From Candidatus Poribacteria bacterium WGA-3G (GTDB lineage: Bacteria > Poribacteria > WGA-4E > WGA-3G), in assembly GCA_000406005.1 (NCBI GenBank), contig ASZN01000006.1, positions 1-64,000 on the forward strand: a DNA stretch of 64,000 nt, written 5' to 3'. Shown here in pieces: positions 52,801-61,257 of this stretch (position 1 is its first letter; each line of letters opens with the position of its first letter). The notes below the pieces were generated by a model. It did no database searches. It was not told the DNA's origin and worked only from the letters and a program-made list of their open reading frames with translations. Both the position numbers and the translations under genes were made by a program.

Positions 52801-53910
52801 TTCAATGAAAATCTGTTTTAACCAATAACTGTCATATTCACCGTCGAGTCGCTCTTGTAATTCCTTTGCCTTTTCTTCAAGTTTCGTACGCTGGTTCGGT
52901 GTTGCGTCTTCTGGAAGCGGAATATAAATTTCTTGGAATTTGGTATCTAAGAATCGATACTTCCCTTCAAAACCGTAGCCTTGTCCGCGTCTGGCACTTC
53001 TATCGTAAAGCAATGCGCCGTCGTAGCGGCGTTTCCGAGCGAGCGGTTGGATGATGGTGATGTAGGGGCCTTGATAACTATCCGTTCCGAGTTTAACAAT
53101 AATTTTCGCGATTTTTCCTTTCCGGAGGTCGCGCCGGATCGCTGGAAAGTAGAAAAGCGGGAACCCCCCGATACGCAAAACGATATTCTTAGCGATCATC
53201 TCCTGATTCATCCGAACAATAACTTCTGAAACACTAAAATAGTAGTGTGGATATTTCAGTGAGCAGGTCGTTAGTGTAGCACCTCGGATGTAGGAACGGT
53301 CGTCCTCGATTTTAAAGATTTCACTACCGCCGAAATACCACGGATCGCTGTATGTAAAACCGTTTCGTGCGATCCCTTTTTTGTTTTCGAGGTTAAAGAT
53401 GAGTTCATCGGAGTAGGTTTCTTCGTCTCCGATAATGAGATGGACGTTGCCGGATGCGCGCATTAGGTTATCGTCGAAATCAGCCCAGACGTGATCTGCT
53501 CGTAATATGACATCTTCAAATTTGATGAGTGCGTTTCCGTGTATCTGAACGAAATTGTCAACCATAGACATATCGTCGCCATCACCGATGACCATACCCT
53601 CTTCTGGTGTGTCTGTCTCAGGATTCAAGCGTTCGGAACCCGATTCCGTCTCTTGTGTTTGATCTGTGGATTCGGTGGGTGTCGTCTCAGCCGCAGGTGG
53701 TTCAGCCGGTTGCGCGTCTTGCGCCTTAACCGGCTGCAGTGGACAGAGGAAACAGACACATACGAATAGCGCGATCATTGTGCCCGTGACGTTAGAAATT
53801 GCCAGGAGCGACTTACGCGTTCGTGTAAAAAGGTCTGTTTGGTGAGGATACACTGTGTTATTGTATGGATGCCGATAATAGATAGGCAAATAGGATTCGC
53901 ACTTTTTCAC
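49888..53910 (-). CDS. lptD: LptD-like outer-membrane LPS assembly protein with an inserted parvulin (SurA-like) region
   Basis: 1340 residues, against about 750-800 for ordinary LptD. A late signal segment (about 45-63) and acidic stretch precede an OstA/LptD jelly-roll (about 115-260: VQIHGNALIKFEDVILRADH). The first barrel strands follow (DGALLYDRSARRGQGYGFEGKYRF). Residues about 362-467 are a parvulin domain (ELAQRSSDHSETRYEGGDLG, then ILKAEQI). Residues 476-593 look like a weaker second one. An acidic, Glu/Thr/Pro-rich linker (616-735) leads back to a long barrel (about 770-1340) ending in a terminal Phe. It starts at GTG 7 bases after surA stops. Confidence 0.85.
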   Translation of the reverse strand: MKKCESYLPIYYRHPYNNTVYPHQTDLFTRTRKSLLAISNVTGTMIALFVCVCFLCPLQPVKAQDAQPAEPPAAETTPTESTDQTQETESGSERLNPETDTPEEGMVIGDGDDMSMVDNFVQIHGNALIKFEDVILRADHVWADFDDNLMRASGNVHLIIGDEETYSDELIFNLENKKGIARNGFTYSDPWYFGGSEIFKIEDDRSYIRGATLTTCSLKYPHYYFSVSEVIVRMNQEMIAKNIVLRIGGFPLFYFPAIRRDLRKGKIAKIIVKLGTDSYQGPYITIIQPLARKRRYDGALLYDRSARRGQGYGFEGKYRFLDTKFQEIYIPLPEDATPNQRTKLEEKAKELQERLDGEYDSYWLKQIFIEYKITDEDINRAKESADELLKELQEEDADFAELAQRSSDHSETRYEGGDLGFLARGETDADGNPILDPALEEAAFTLQEGQISQIIQTESAFHILKAEQIIDVYGEREIRLRRIDVTITASDETKDALRVLADDMLKRAQEGETFEQLVQVSADILEEFPGEFANVVQPTLSEVNEGEGLPLNEMESSWQSSVRRLEKPGDITERRPITMPEGLYIFQLIKKEKTPTFEEIAAQFEAEWETFYEDVMTPEPEETDTEETDTEDVMPAEPEETDTDTPAEETTQDTQAEEPETAPEVEAPIQEPDTSVQQEPDTADVEDTQDAEQNQMEGNAQNGTDPDQSETSEENVSDDENPEAEAEEELEIYRKHGFRGRWEDPSPVASEAQNLYAGDISRRPIRTQKSIRLIKVDRKRTFRGDLYFYGKDLYTSQRQSAIRTGNSYIMRWGHTHSIYTPWDNRQAGRRPISFTGRTELRAKNYKEEYELPNEATLNSFALLTYGTGLSTLDLYDLDENGNLKFSRETIGDIASRLEIRHIHDFTGEGTRSLQKLPRLTLNFSRMRLSALPLFGTLNDGMTTISEQFQTDKPFLSMLAFPTLESASFDLDIELGNFYRDTFRNKDGDEERKVSLKTMDLGFDIRKQSTLLITPLRELQLNLNLNTNMIWHDRDQDQNKNIVRGVFSFNGSGSNTLFRIYNVSFIPGLRKLRHEMQSTLRYDYQPAVDKDDNLYPFGPSTYFYERKRLSYDFNTAIEIKTRRSQSAHRVFYLNTRLTADFTEFDPLYERQFEPIESDFTIVPLPSRNLNMTIRTTHDPNPHPDDGQQFKMVGVRTNIRYTRQTWNVSIGSSFSKRHTARRASRSMTATGRYRVNRNLSFDASVIYYPIDRQFYQQRLSMTRNLHDWNLRISWSRIGIKREPPYDNVRQDFTFQVNLIQEPAVSMGIGYDATTETWGIRTVPAGVPYNAFGAGNSLGRSYF

Positions 53911-53917
53911 AGATTTG

Positions 53918-55210
53918 TTATTCTTTCAATGTGATTTTAATGTAAGCGTTTTCAAGTAGTTTATTGGTGTATGCGTCCCATTCCTCCTGAAATCGCTGTT
54001 GACGGAGGAGCGAGGTAATTTGTGCCTTTTCCAATTCGGTAAGTTCTGGGCTATTTCGTTGATCAACTTTGAAGATGTGGAGTCCTAACTCCGTTTCATA
54101 AGGTTGACTGTAGGCACCAGTTTCGAGAGGTTCTACGACGGTTCGCGTTTTAGGATTGAGTTCGGATAAGGATCGGACACCGAGGTCGCCTCCGTTTTCC
54201 CGCGTTTCATGATCGTCAGAGCGTGTCAGTGCCAGTTTATTGAAATCTTCACCGGCTTCCAACTGTGCGTAGATTTCGTTTGCGTCTTCACGTGCCTCTT
54301 GGATCGCCTCTGGGCTGGCTATTAACGGAACAATGAAATACCGAAATCCGATTGATGCCTCGGTTCGATCTTCAACGGTGAAGACGTAGAGTCCTTTATC
54401 TCCAACAATCGGTTCACTGATAGTCCCTATCTCCAAATTTGTCAATGACTTCTGAAAGATATCTGGAAACTGGTTGAGTTCTTCGATTGTCGCTGGTATA
54501 AGGCTTCCAGCCTGTTGAGAGGTATCATAACGCTTTGCTGCTGTTTCAAATTTCGCGCCGCTGGTCTCGATTTCGTTCCGCGCTTTTGCGACGTTTTCAT
54601 AAGCAGCATCACGATCGGCTTCGTTCGGTTTAAAAGCAACGAATATATGTCGTAGATTTACTTTGTCAACTTTCGTTGATAATTGGTCCCGATTTTCTTC
54701 ATAAAATTCTTGGATTTCTTTATCGCGAATCTGCAATCTCGGAACGATTCTTCCCATAACAAGTTTCTCGGTTTTTAGGTTCCGCTCCGACTGCTCACGA
54801 AATGCGACGAGTGTCATCCCTTCTTGGTTCAACTGTTTCTTAAATTCTTCGTCAGTTTCAATTTGGTATCTGTCTTTAAAATCTTTGACGTACTGTTCTA
54901 CCTCAATATTACTGACGGTAATTTTTAGGGTTAGTGCTGCTTCCAAGAGTAGCATTTGCCGAATAAGCCTATCTAAGAGTTCGCTGCGTTGCCGTTCTGC
55001 CTCGTTGAGTGCCTCGCGTTCACTAAAACGATAGACCTGTTGAAGTTCCATAGCACGCTGGTTTACCAAGACATCGAGTTCTCGTTTGGTTACAACGTCG
55101 TCGTTGACATAAGCGATGATCCTATCAAAGGTTCGGGCATAGATGTCCGAGATTCCGGTACCGAGGAACAAGAGAGTCAGGATGAGGTAGATACCTTTTT
55201 TGTAAACCAT
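53918..55210 (-). CDS. surA: SurA-like periplasmic chaperone/peptidyl-prolyl isomerase
   Basis: About 430 residues. Signal peptide (YLILTLLFLGTGISDIYA), then the SurA N-terminal helical domain (FDRIIAYVNDDVVTKREL, RSELLDRLIRQMLLLEAA). Two parvulin domains follow: about 195-285 (LRHIFVAFKPNEADRD, decayed) and about 300-390 (FNKLALTRSDDHETRENGGDLG, classical). SurA carries unfolded outer-membrane proteins, LptD above all, to the BAM complex. It sits directly upstream of lptD. ATG at 55210 follows AGGAGG, though at a long 15-base spacing. Confidence 0.9.
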   Translation of the reverse strand: MVYKKGIYLILTLLFLGTGISDIYARTFDRIIAYVNDDVVTKRELDVLVNQRAMELQQVYRFSEREALNEAERQRSELLDRLIRQMLLLEAALTLKITVSNIEVEQYVKDFKDRYQIETDEEFKKQLNQEGMTLVAFREQSERNLKTEKLVMGRIVPRLQIRDKEIQEFYEENRDQLSTKVDKVNLRHIFVAFKPNEADRDAAYENVAKARNEIETSGAKFETAAKRYDTSQQAGSLIPATIEELNQFPDIFQKSLTNLEIGTISEPIVGDKGLYVFTVEDRTEASIGFRYFIVPLIASPEAIQEAREDANEIYAQLEAGEDFNKLALTRSDDHETRENGGDLGVRSLSELNPKTRTVVEPLETGAYSQPYETELGLHIFKVDQRNSPELTELEKAQITSLLRQQRFQEEWDAYTNKLLENAYIKITLKE

Positions 55211-55280
55211 TATATATGCAAGATGCCTCCTATGTAGATGGTGCGCGATCAAGAGGTCGCGCGAATATTTATGGACTCAG

Positions 55281-55405
55281 CACTATGAGCGGGGTTCCAA
55301 ACCCTTGAAGAAACACCCAAGCAAAGACCCCGCCGGTGGATTAAGCCTGCAGTGTGAGTTAGGCGGGGTTACAAACCCCGCCTGCGGGGCGGTTGTGTAA
55401 TTTTT
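55281..55405. repeat. dispersed repeat, copy A, with inserted palindrome
   Basis: The segment GAGCGGGGTTCCAAACCC..GAAACACCC.AGCAAA at 55281-55332, and the trailing GGTTGTGTAA at 55391-55400, match 61160-61230. Copy A carries about 55 extra bases that include AGGCGGGGTT-aca-AACCCCGCCT (55361-55383). Both copies lie in gaps of the same operon. Confidence 0.7.
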
Positions 55406-55406
55406 G

Positions 55407-56402
55407 TTATTCTTCAGGTTCCGTTTCCGTTTCCGTTTCCGCTGCGGGTTCTTCGGGTCGCGCTTCTGGGATCCTGTCGACAAACGTTTTGACTTCGGCG
55501 CGTTCTCGGAGTTGCGTGATCCATTCCTGCATGCGTGCGTCCCGTTTTTCACGTTCAGCTTTCCGTTCGACACTTCTACGGACATCCTCATCCTTGAGCG
55601 GTTTTTGATAAGCCTCGCGTGCGTCGTCTTTACGGAACACCATGTAATATTTCTGTCCTTGGACTTCGACTTCAATAACACCGTCGTGGGTTTGTCCGTT
55701 CTCAGCCGCGAATGCTGCGTCTAAGAAAGGTTCGGTTCCTGGCGGATAGGAGTCGCGACCAAAGTAGTCGGTATCGCCTGGGGAAGCAGGATTCGCACCG
55801 GGCCCGACGAGTTCACCACGATCAGAGAGTTCCTGGGCGAGTTCCGCGAGGTCTTTACCCTCTTTGATCTGTGCGAAAACTTCATCTGCGCGCTCTTTAT
55901 TTAGCAGTGTAATACACAACAGCCGTACTTGTTCGGGGCGGACGTACTCCTCTTTGTGCGCTTCGTAGTACGCCACATAGTCGGGTTCGGATAGACTCAG
56001 CTTATCATCAACTTCTTGGATGGTGATTCTCTTAACCATCAACTCATGAAGGTAGTCTTGAACCTTCTTAAGAATTTCGGGGTCTTCGTTAAGTTTTTCA
56101 TCGCTGGCGAGGGCAAGGATTAGACGGCTCTCCGCCATCAGCAGCATATAGGTTTCCAATCCCTCTTTGTCCTGATATTGGCGCTGCTTATATTCGGGGA
56201 GTTCGCTGATCTCTTGCATCATCTCTTCAAGCGTGATGCGATGTTTGCCGTTCCATTCATATTCAGCGATAACTGTGCCATCGGCACCGATCGCCTTATC
56301 GCTGCAACTATAAAAGACGGGATGCATCGCAAGAACCCCGATTAAAAGTAAAGGGACAACCGAATTTACTTTGTCTATGAATCGGATAATACCTGTGAAC
56401 AT
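55407..56402 (-). CDS. membrane-anchored parvulin-like protein (copy 1)
   Basis: About 331 residues. N-terminal hydrophobic anchor (VVPLLLIGVLAMHPVFYSC, possibly a lipobox-like end) precedes a SurA-N-like helical stretch. A parvulin-type domain follows: VRLLCITLLNKERADEVFAQI, DLAELAQELSDRG, DTDYFGRDSYPPG, FLDAAFAAENGQ and YYMVFRKDD. The C-terminus is Glu/Thr-rich, encoded by repeated TTTCCG on the plus strand. It is paralogous to 56473-57441. Likely helps outer-membrane protein folding. ATG at 56402 with AAGGAG 13 bases before. Confidence 0.82.
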   Translation of the reverse strand: MFTGIIRFIDKVNSVVPLLLIGVLAMHPVFYSCSDKAIGADGTVIAEYEWNGKHRITLEEMMQEISELPEYKQRQYQDKEGLETYMLLMAESRLILALASDEKLNEDPEILKKVQDYLHELMVKRITIQEVDDKLSLSEPDYVAYYEAHKEEYVRPEQVRLLCITLLNKERADEVFAQIKEGKDLAELAQELSDRGELVGPGANPASPGDTDYFGRDSYPPGTEPFLDAAFAAENGQTHDGVIEVEVQGQKYYMVFRKDDAREAYQKPLKDEDVRRSVERKAEREKRDARMQEWITQLRERAEVKTFVDRIPEARPEEPAAETETETEPEE

Positions 56403-56472
56403 TTTCAATTCTGACTCCTTTTTTCGACCTAACATTGTGGTTAGGGATACTGCTTCCGGATATGGAAATGGG

Positions 56473-57441
56473 TTACTCTTGTGATTCTTCGCTCTCTGAT
56501 TCTTCTGGTTGCGGTGGCTCAGGGATATTTTCAGGGTAGGTTTTCAACTTACCTCTGTCAGAGATTTCAGTAACCCATGCATTGATGCGCTCGCGTTTCT
56601 TTGTCCGCTCGACCGTTCTTTCGACATCGCGTCTGACTTCCTCAAACTCTTTCTGGCGTTCGGGCTGATGCTCCTCTTTACGGAAGATGAGATAGAAGGT
56701 TTCATCGCTGACATCAATTTCAAAGACGGTGTCCGTCATATCGCCGACCTCTTGTTGAAAGGCGGCTTCAATGAATTCTGCCCAGCGTGGAGAGGCAGAT
56801 TTCGTGAAGTAGTAGGTATTGCCCGGATCATCCGGGTTCGTTCCCGGACCGTTAGCGAGTTTATCCGCTTCCGAAAGCTCCTTCGCCATCTCAGTGATAT
56901 CTTTTCCTCCGATGATCGCGTCAAGCGTCTCGTTTGCGAGGTCTTCATCATCGAGCGTAATGCATATCGCGCGTACCTTCTCATTCTCAATGTACTCGCT
57001 AAGATTCGCCTGATAGTGTGCCATGAGATCTTCATCTTTGTAGCTCACCTTTTCATCAACTTCCATTTCGGTTAGTTTCTCGACCATGAGTTGATTGGTG
57101 TAATCTTCGAGTTTCTTGAGGTGTTCGGGAAGTTTATCAAACCCGTCGTCAATCGCGCGGTGGATTTTGAGCCGTTCCTCTATTAATTCTTCGAGGTATT
57201 CGGCTTTATCCGCTTGGGTCTTATAGTTCTGCTGACGGTAAACAGGTAGTTCCGCGATTGCGGCGTTTAAGTCCGCCAACGAGATTTGATACGGTTCGCC
57301 GTTCCATTTATACTCCACCAAAATTACCTGGCTCTCATCAATAGCAGATTCGGGCTGCTCATGGCTATCGGATTGCACGAAGGTCCAGGTTAATAGGCAG
57401 GACACAGCGACAATCATAAAAATAGTAATCGTTTTTTTCAT
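56473..57441 (-). CDS. secreted parvulin-like protein (copy 2)
   Basis: 322 residues. Signal or anchor segment (MKKTITIFMIVAVSCLLTWTF), helical N-terminal domain, then parvulin-like units (AICITLDDEDLANETLDAI, DITEMAKELSEADK, NTYYFTKSASPRWAEF, FYLIFRKEE) and an acidic tail. It shares layout with copy 1 (same WNGEPYQISLADLN / WNGKHRITLEEM opening). The ATG at 57441 follows the conserved leader described at 57442-57525. Together with SurA and the LptD insertion, this makes four parvulin-bearing proteins in one operon. Confidence 0.82.
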   Translation of the reverse strand: MKKTITIFMIVAVSCLLTWTFVQSDSHEQPESAIDESQVILVEYKWNGEPYQISLADLNAAIAELPVYRQQNYKTQADKAEYLEELIEERLKIHRAIDDGFDKLPEHLKKLEDYTNQLMVEKLTEMEVDEKVSYKDEDLMAHYQANLSEYIENEKVRAICITLDDEDLANETLDAIIGGKDITEMAKELSEADKLANGPGTNPDDPGNTYYFTKSASPRWAEFIEAAFQQEVGDMTDTVFEIDVSDETFYLIFRKEEHQPERQKEFEEVRRDVERTVERTKKRERINAWVTEISDRGKLKTYPENIPEPPQPEESESEESQE

Positions 57442-57525
57442 ATTTTTAGTTTTCCTTGCGGTTCGGTCAGGTTGGTTTGGAAAATGGCTCACCTTTCCGT
57501 ATATCCAGCCTGCCCGTTGGTTAGG
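57442..57525 (-). promoter_or_regulatory. conserved structured 5' leader (copy B)
   Basis: Minus-strand leader parallel to 18489-18579: a hairpin AGCCT..AGGCT, then GGATATACGG (57506-57497), a GGAAA..TTTCC pairing, CCAAACC, and CTGACCGAACCGCAAGG before the ATG. Stems differ in sequence from copy A but pair in the same places, as expected for a selected RNA structure. It precedes an unrelated gene, so any ligand or regulator would be general. Confidence 0.55.
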
Positions 57526-57585
57526 CTTACACGCTTTGGGTAATGCGCGTAGCACGTCTTTTTTCTTCACTTTTCGATTTTACGG

Positions 57586-60500
57586 TTACTCAACAAACAA
57601 CCTGAGTGTTTGTTGAAGTTCGGCTAACATATTCACTCCAGTCATCCGTGGCATCCGGATTATAAGTTGTGCCGGTGGTTGTAACTGAAGGTCGTCATTT
57701 TTGTGGATTATATCAACGAGTTTCTTCACATTAATTTTTGATTTCTGTTCGTTGAAGGTAACCTTGATTTGCTCTTTTCCAGCGGCGATAGCTTCGATGC
57801 CGAGGTTTTGGCTGAGCTGCTTGATACTCGCTATCTCAAGTAACATTTCAGTGGGTTCCGGTATCGCACCGTATCTGTCTCGAAGTTCTGCTCGGAGTTC
57901 ATCGAGTGCACTGCTGTCCTTTAGACCGGCAATTTTTTTGTAGATAGCGACCTTCTGACGGCTATCCGGTACATAATCGTCGGGAAGATATGCTTCAACA
58001 GGCACACTAATGCGAGTTTCGAGTGTCTCTTCAACCTTTTCACCCTTTAATGCGAGTACTGCTTCTTCGAGGAGTTGACAGTAAAGTTCATAACCGACGG
58101 TAACGATATGACCGTGCTGTTCGGGTCCGAGTATATTCCCGGTGCCTCGAATCTCTAAATCTCTGAGTGCTATTTTGAAACCTGAACCGAGATCGGTGAA
58201 TTCCTCAATAACGCGAAGCCGTTTTTGTGCGCCTTCCGTAATCGCGCGGTCTGGTGGGTAGAACAGGTAGCCGTAAGCCTGTGTAGTCGCGCGCCCGACG
58301 CGTCCGCGGAGTTGATAGAGTTGTGCTAAACCGAGTGCGTCTGCGCGATTAATCAGAATCGTGTTAACGTTTGGTATATCCAAACCTGATTCGATAATCA
58401 TTGTACAGACAAGGATGTCATGCTTGTGTCGAACGAACTCAAGCATAACTGTCTCCAATTCGCGTTCCGGCATCTGCCCATGCGCGATAGCGATACGTGC
58501 ATCCGGTAAGAGTTGCTGAAGCGTCAATGCGATATTGTGAATGTTTTCAACGCGATTGTGGACGAAGAAGACCTGTCCATCACGTGCTAATTCGGCTGTA
58601 ATCGCCTCTTTAATAACATCAGTGTCATACGGCATGACATACGTCTGAATAGGTAATCGGTCAGCAGGTGGCGTGTTGATAACACTGAAATCTCGGATAC
58701 CGACAATTGACATGTGGAGGGTGCGCGGGATCGGCGTAGCAGTCAGTGTAAGGACATCAATCGTCTCTTTGAACTGCTTTATTTTTTCTTTATGCTTAAC
58801 GCCGAATCGATGTTCCTCATCAACGATCAAAAGTCCAAGATCGTTAAATACCACAGTTTTAGAGAGGAGGCTATGCGTACCGATAACAATATCAACAGTC
58901 CCGTTCGTGAGTCCCTCCTTCACCTGTTTTATCTCTTTAGGTGTTCGGAAGCGGTTCAGCATCTCAATACGAACCGGCAGTGCCTGAAACCGTTTCTCAA
59001 AGGTATCGTAGTGTTGTAATGCGAGGATCGTTGTGGGGACAAGGACAGCGACCTGCTTTTCGGACATTACGGCTTTGAAAGCGGCACGTAATGCGACTTC
59101 CGTTTTTCCGTATCCGACATCCCCACAGATGAGCCTGTCCATGGGACGTTCAGATTCCATATCGGCTTTAACGTCTTCGATCGCTTGGAGTTGGTCATCG
59201 GTTTCTTGATACGGAAAGAGTGCCTCAAATTCGGTTTGCCACGGTACTTCTTCAGGGAACCCGTAACCTTTTCGGGACTGCCGCGTGGCGTACAATTTGA
59301 GGAGTTCATCCGCCATCTGCTGAATTGATTCTTTAACACGTCCTTTGCGCTGGTTCCATGAAATCCCGCCGAGCCTGTCAACACGCGGTCTATATCCTCT
59401 GTCTTTGCCGCCAACATATTTCTGAACGAGGTCTACCTGATACGTCGGTACATAGAGCGTATCGTGATTGCTATATTTAAGGATTAGGTAGTCTTGCGAT
59501 TTTCCATCAATTGCCAATCGTCGTATACCGTCATAGACAGCGATACCGTGTGAAACGTGGACGACGTAATCTCCAACTTTCAGATCGATGAGGCTTAGAA
59601 TTGGGGATCCGTCTGTGGTCGGTCGGCGTCGGACGGGACGGTGTTGACGATTGCCGAAGAGTTCATCTTCCGAAATAACGATGAGATTGAGCTGCGCATT
59701 GAGAAACCCTGCACCGATCGCGCCGACGCTGATGTCAATATCCGAGGTAAATAATTCACGTTCAGCTAAAATCTCAGTTACGCGTTTCGCCTGCTTCGGT
59801 GTTTCGCAGAAAAGATGAATCTGTTTCCCGGCTTTTGCCAATCTTTTAATCTCGTTAATGATCGCCTGATAGTTCCCAGAGGGCAGTGTGAGCGGTTTCA
59901 TCTCAAAATGCAGGGGTGTCAATTTGCTCTCTGTAACTTCATGTGGGGGTGCCAAAGATGCTGAAATGACCGGATACTGTTCTAATTCGGTGCTAAGGGT
60001 TTCAAAGGTAGCTAAAAGGTGATCCGGTGGCACCATAAGGCTTGATTCTTCAAGTTTTTTGTCATACAACTCCTGTATCTGTTCGTACATCTGCGATACT
60101 TCTCGTTTTTGCCACTGCGGTTCTATCAAGCAGACGATTACGTCATCGGGTAGATAGTCCGTAAGCAGTGCTGTTTCAGGGATAAGCATCGGCAAAAATG
60201 CCTCTATCGTGTCACTGATCTGACAGTCTTGGAGCGGATATGGCGCGGTTTCGGCATCGGTAAGACTTTCTGTTATTTCGCGTGCTGTTTTCACAAACTC
60301 CGGTGTTGCGCGTTCTTGTATGCGTGTCTCTATCTGTGCCTGCCAATGATCGATGGATATGTCATCAGAGAGGACTTCTCTAAGCGGTGTCAAAGTAGCG
60401 GATTTCAGTGATTCTGTTGACCGCTGTGATACGACGTCGAAGGCGCGGATGGCATCAATTTCATCACCGAAGAATTCGATTCGGACGGGTGTATCGGTTG

Positions 60501-61089
60501 TGAGTGGATAGACATCAAGTATGTCGCCTCTTCGTGCAAACTCACCTTTAACTTCTACCAAATCGACGTTTTGGTATCCACTACGTATAAGTGTCATAGC
60601 CACGTCGTCGGGGTCCACTTCGTCCCCGAGTTTAAGTATATGGCAAGCTTCGGCGAAACGTTGTTGCGGCGGGAGTTTGTAAAGCATCGCTTGCGCCGTG
60701 CTAAGAATAATACTTCGCTTTCTCTCTAATAGGCGTTCGAGACACTTCATCCGGTCAATAATAGTGTTTTTAGCAGGCGGTATACCGTTAAAAATTTTGC
60801 GTTGCCAAGCGGGAAATAAATTGATTTCAGATTGTGAGGCGACAGTAGGTGTCGTATCCAAAGCGGGGTATGCTCGGTAGGTACAAATTTCTTCCATCAT
60901 CAGTTCGGCTTCACGTTGCGATGGAAGTAGTATCAAAAAAGACTTTTTGGGGAAATCGTCAATCAGTGTAGCTAAAAAAAATGCCGTTGATGCATTCGGC
61001 AACCCCCGTAGCCACGGGAGCTTTTTACCGTCTTTGAGACGTGCTACGAGTGTTTGATAATTGTCTGTTTCGCGTAAAATTTCTATCAC
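57586..61089 (-). CDS. mfd: transcription-repair coupling factor Mfd
   Basis: 1167 residues, full length. UvrB-homology region (LPWLRGLPNASTAFFLATL; NLFPAWQ), RNA polymerase-interacting domain (VGDYVVHVSHGIAVYDGIRRL), then the RecG-like translocase: Walker A CGDVGYGKTEVALRA, DEEH (VDEEHRFG), TATPIPRTL and QLRGRVGR. C-terminal TRCF domain (EAYLPDDYV). It removes stalled polymerase and recruits UvrA. GTG at 61089 with AAGGAA upstream. Co-location with envelope genes is unusual but could be transcriptional convenience. Confidence 0.97.
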   Translation of the reverse strand: MIEILRETDNYQTLVARLKDGKKLPWLRGLPNASTAFFLATLIDDFPKKSFLILLPSQREAELMMEEICTYRAYPALDTTPTVASQSEINLFPAWQRKIFNGIPPAKNTIIDRMKCLERLLERKRSIILSTAQAMLYKLPPQQRFAEACHILKLGDEVDPDDVAMTLIRSGYQNVDLVEVKGEFARRGDILDVYPLTTDTPVRIEFFGDEIDAIRAFDVVSQRSTESLKSATLTPLREVLSDDISIDHWQAQIETRIQERATPEFVKTAREITESLTDAETAPYPLQDCQISDTIEAFLPMLIPETALLTDYLPDDVIVCLIEPQWQKREVSQMYEQIQELYDKKLEESSLMVPPDHLLATFETLSTELEQYPVISASLAPPHEVTESKLTPLHFEMKPLTLPSGNYQAIINEIKRLAKAGKQIHLFCETPKQAKRVTEILAERELFTSDIDISVGAIGAGFLNAQLNLIVISEDELFGNRQHRPVRRRPTTDGSPILSLIDLKVGDYVVHVSHGIAVYDGIRRLAIDGKSQDYLILKYSNHDTLYVPTYQVDLVQKYVGGKDRGYRPRVDRLGGISWNQRKGRVKESIQQMADELLKLYATRQSRKGYGFPEEVPWQTEFEALFPYQETDDQLQAIEDVKADMESERPMDRLICGDVGYGKTEVALRAAFKAVMSEKQVAVLVPTTILALQHYDTFEKRFQALPVRIEMLNRFRTPKEIKQVKEGLTNGTVDIVIGTHSLLSKTVVFNDLGLLIVDEEHRFGVKHKEKIKQFKETIDVLTLTATPIPRTLHMSIVGIRDFSVINTPPADRLPIQTYVMPYDTDVIKEAITAELARDGQVFFVHNRVENIHNIALTLQQLLPDARIAIAHGQMPERELETVMLEFVRHKHDILVCTMIIESGLDIPNVNTILINRADALGLAQLYQLRGRVGRATTQAYGYLFYPPDRAITEGAQKRLRVIEEFTDLGSGFKIALRDLEIRGTGNILGPEQHGHIVTVGYELYCQLLEEAVLALKGEKVEETLETRISVPVEAYLPDDYVPDSRQKVAIYKKIAGLKDSSALDELRAELRDRYGAIPEPTEMLLEIASIKQLSQNLGIEAIAAGKEQIKVTFNEQKSKINVKKLVDIIHKNDDLQLQPPAQLIIRMPRMTGVNMLAELQQTLRLFVE

Positions 61090-61159
61090 TACAAGTTCCT
61101 TGATGAGCCTTTGGAAGTCCTTAGGACTGCACGTTTTTTGTCTGTTTTTATATAATATG

Positions 61160-61230
61160 CACTACGAGCGGGGTTCCAAACCCTGAAGGAAACACCCCAG
61201 CAAAAACCCTGCAATGGGGGTTGTGTAAAT
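61160..61230. repeat. dispersed repeat, copy B
   Basis: Shorter copy of the element at 55281-55405, lacking the internal palindrome. It lies between mfd and the DUF3108 gene (61090-61257), a gap with no gene. Confidence 0.68.
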
Positions 61231-61257
61231 CCTAATGGCTACAAAATGGTTATCGTT

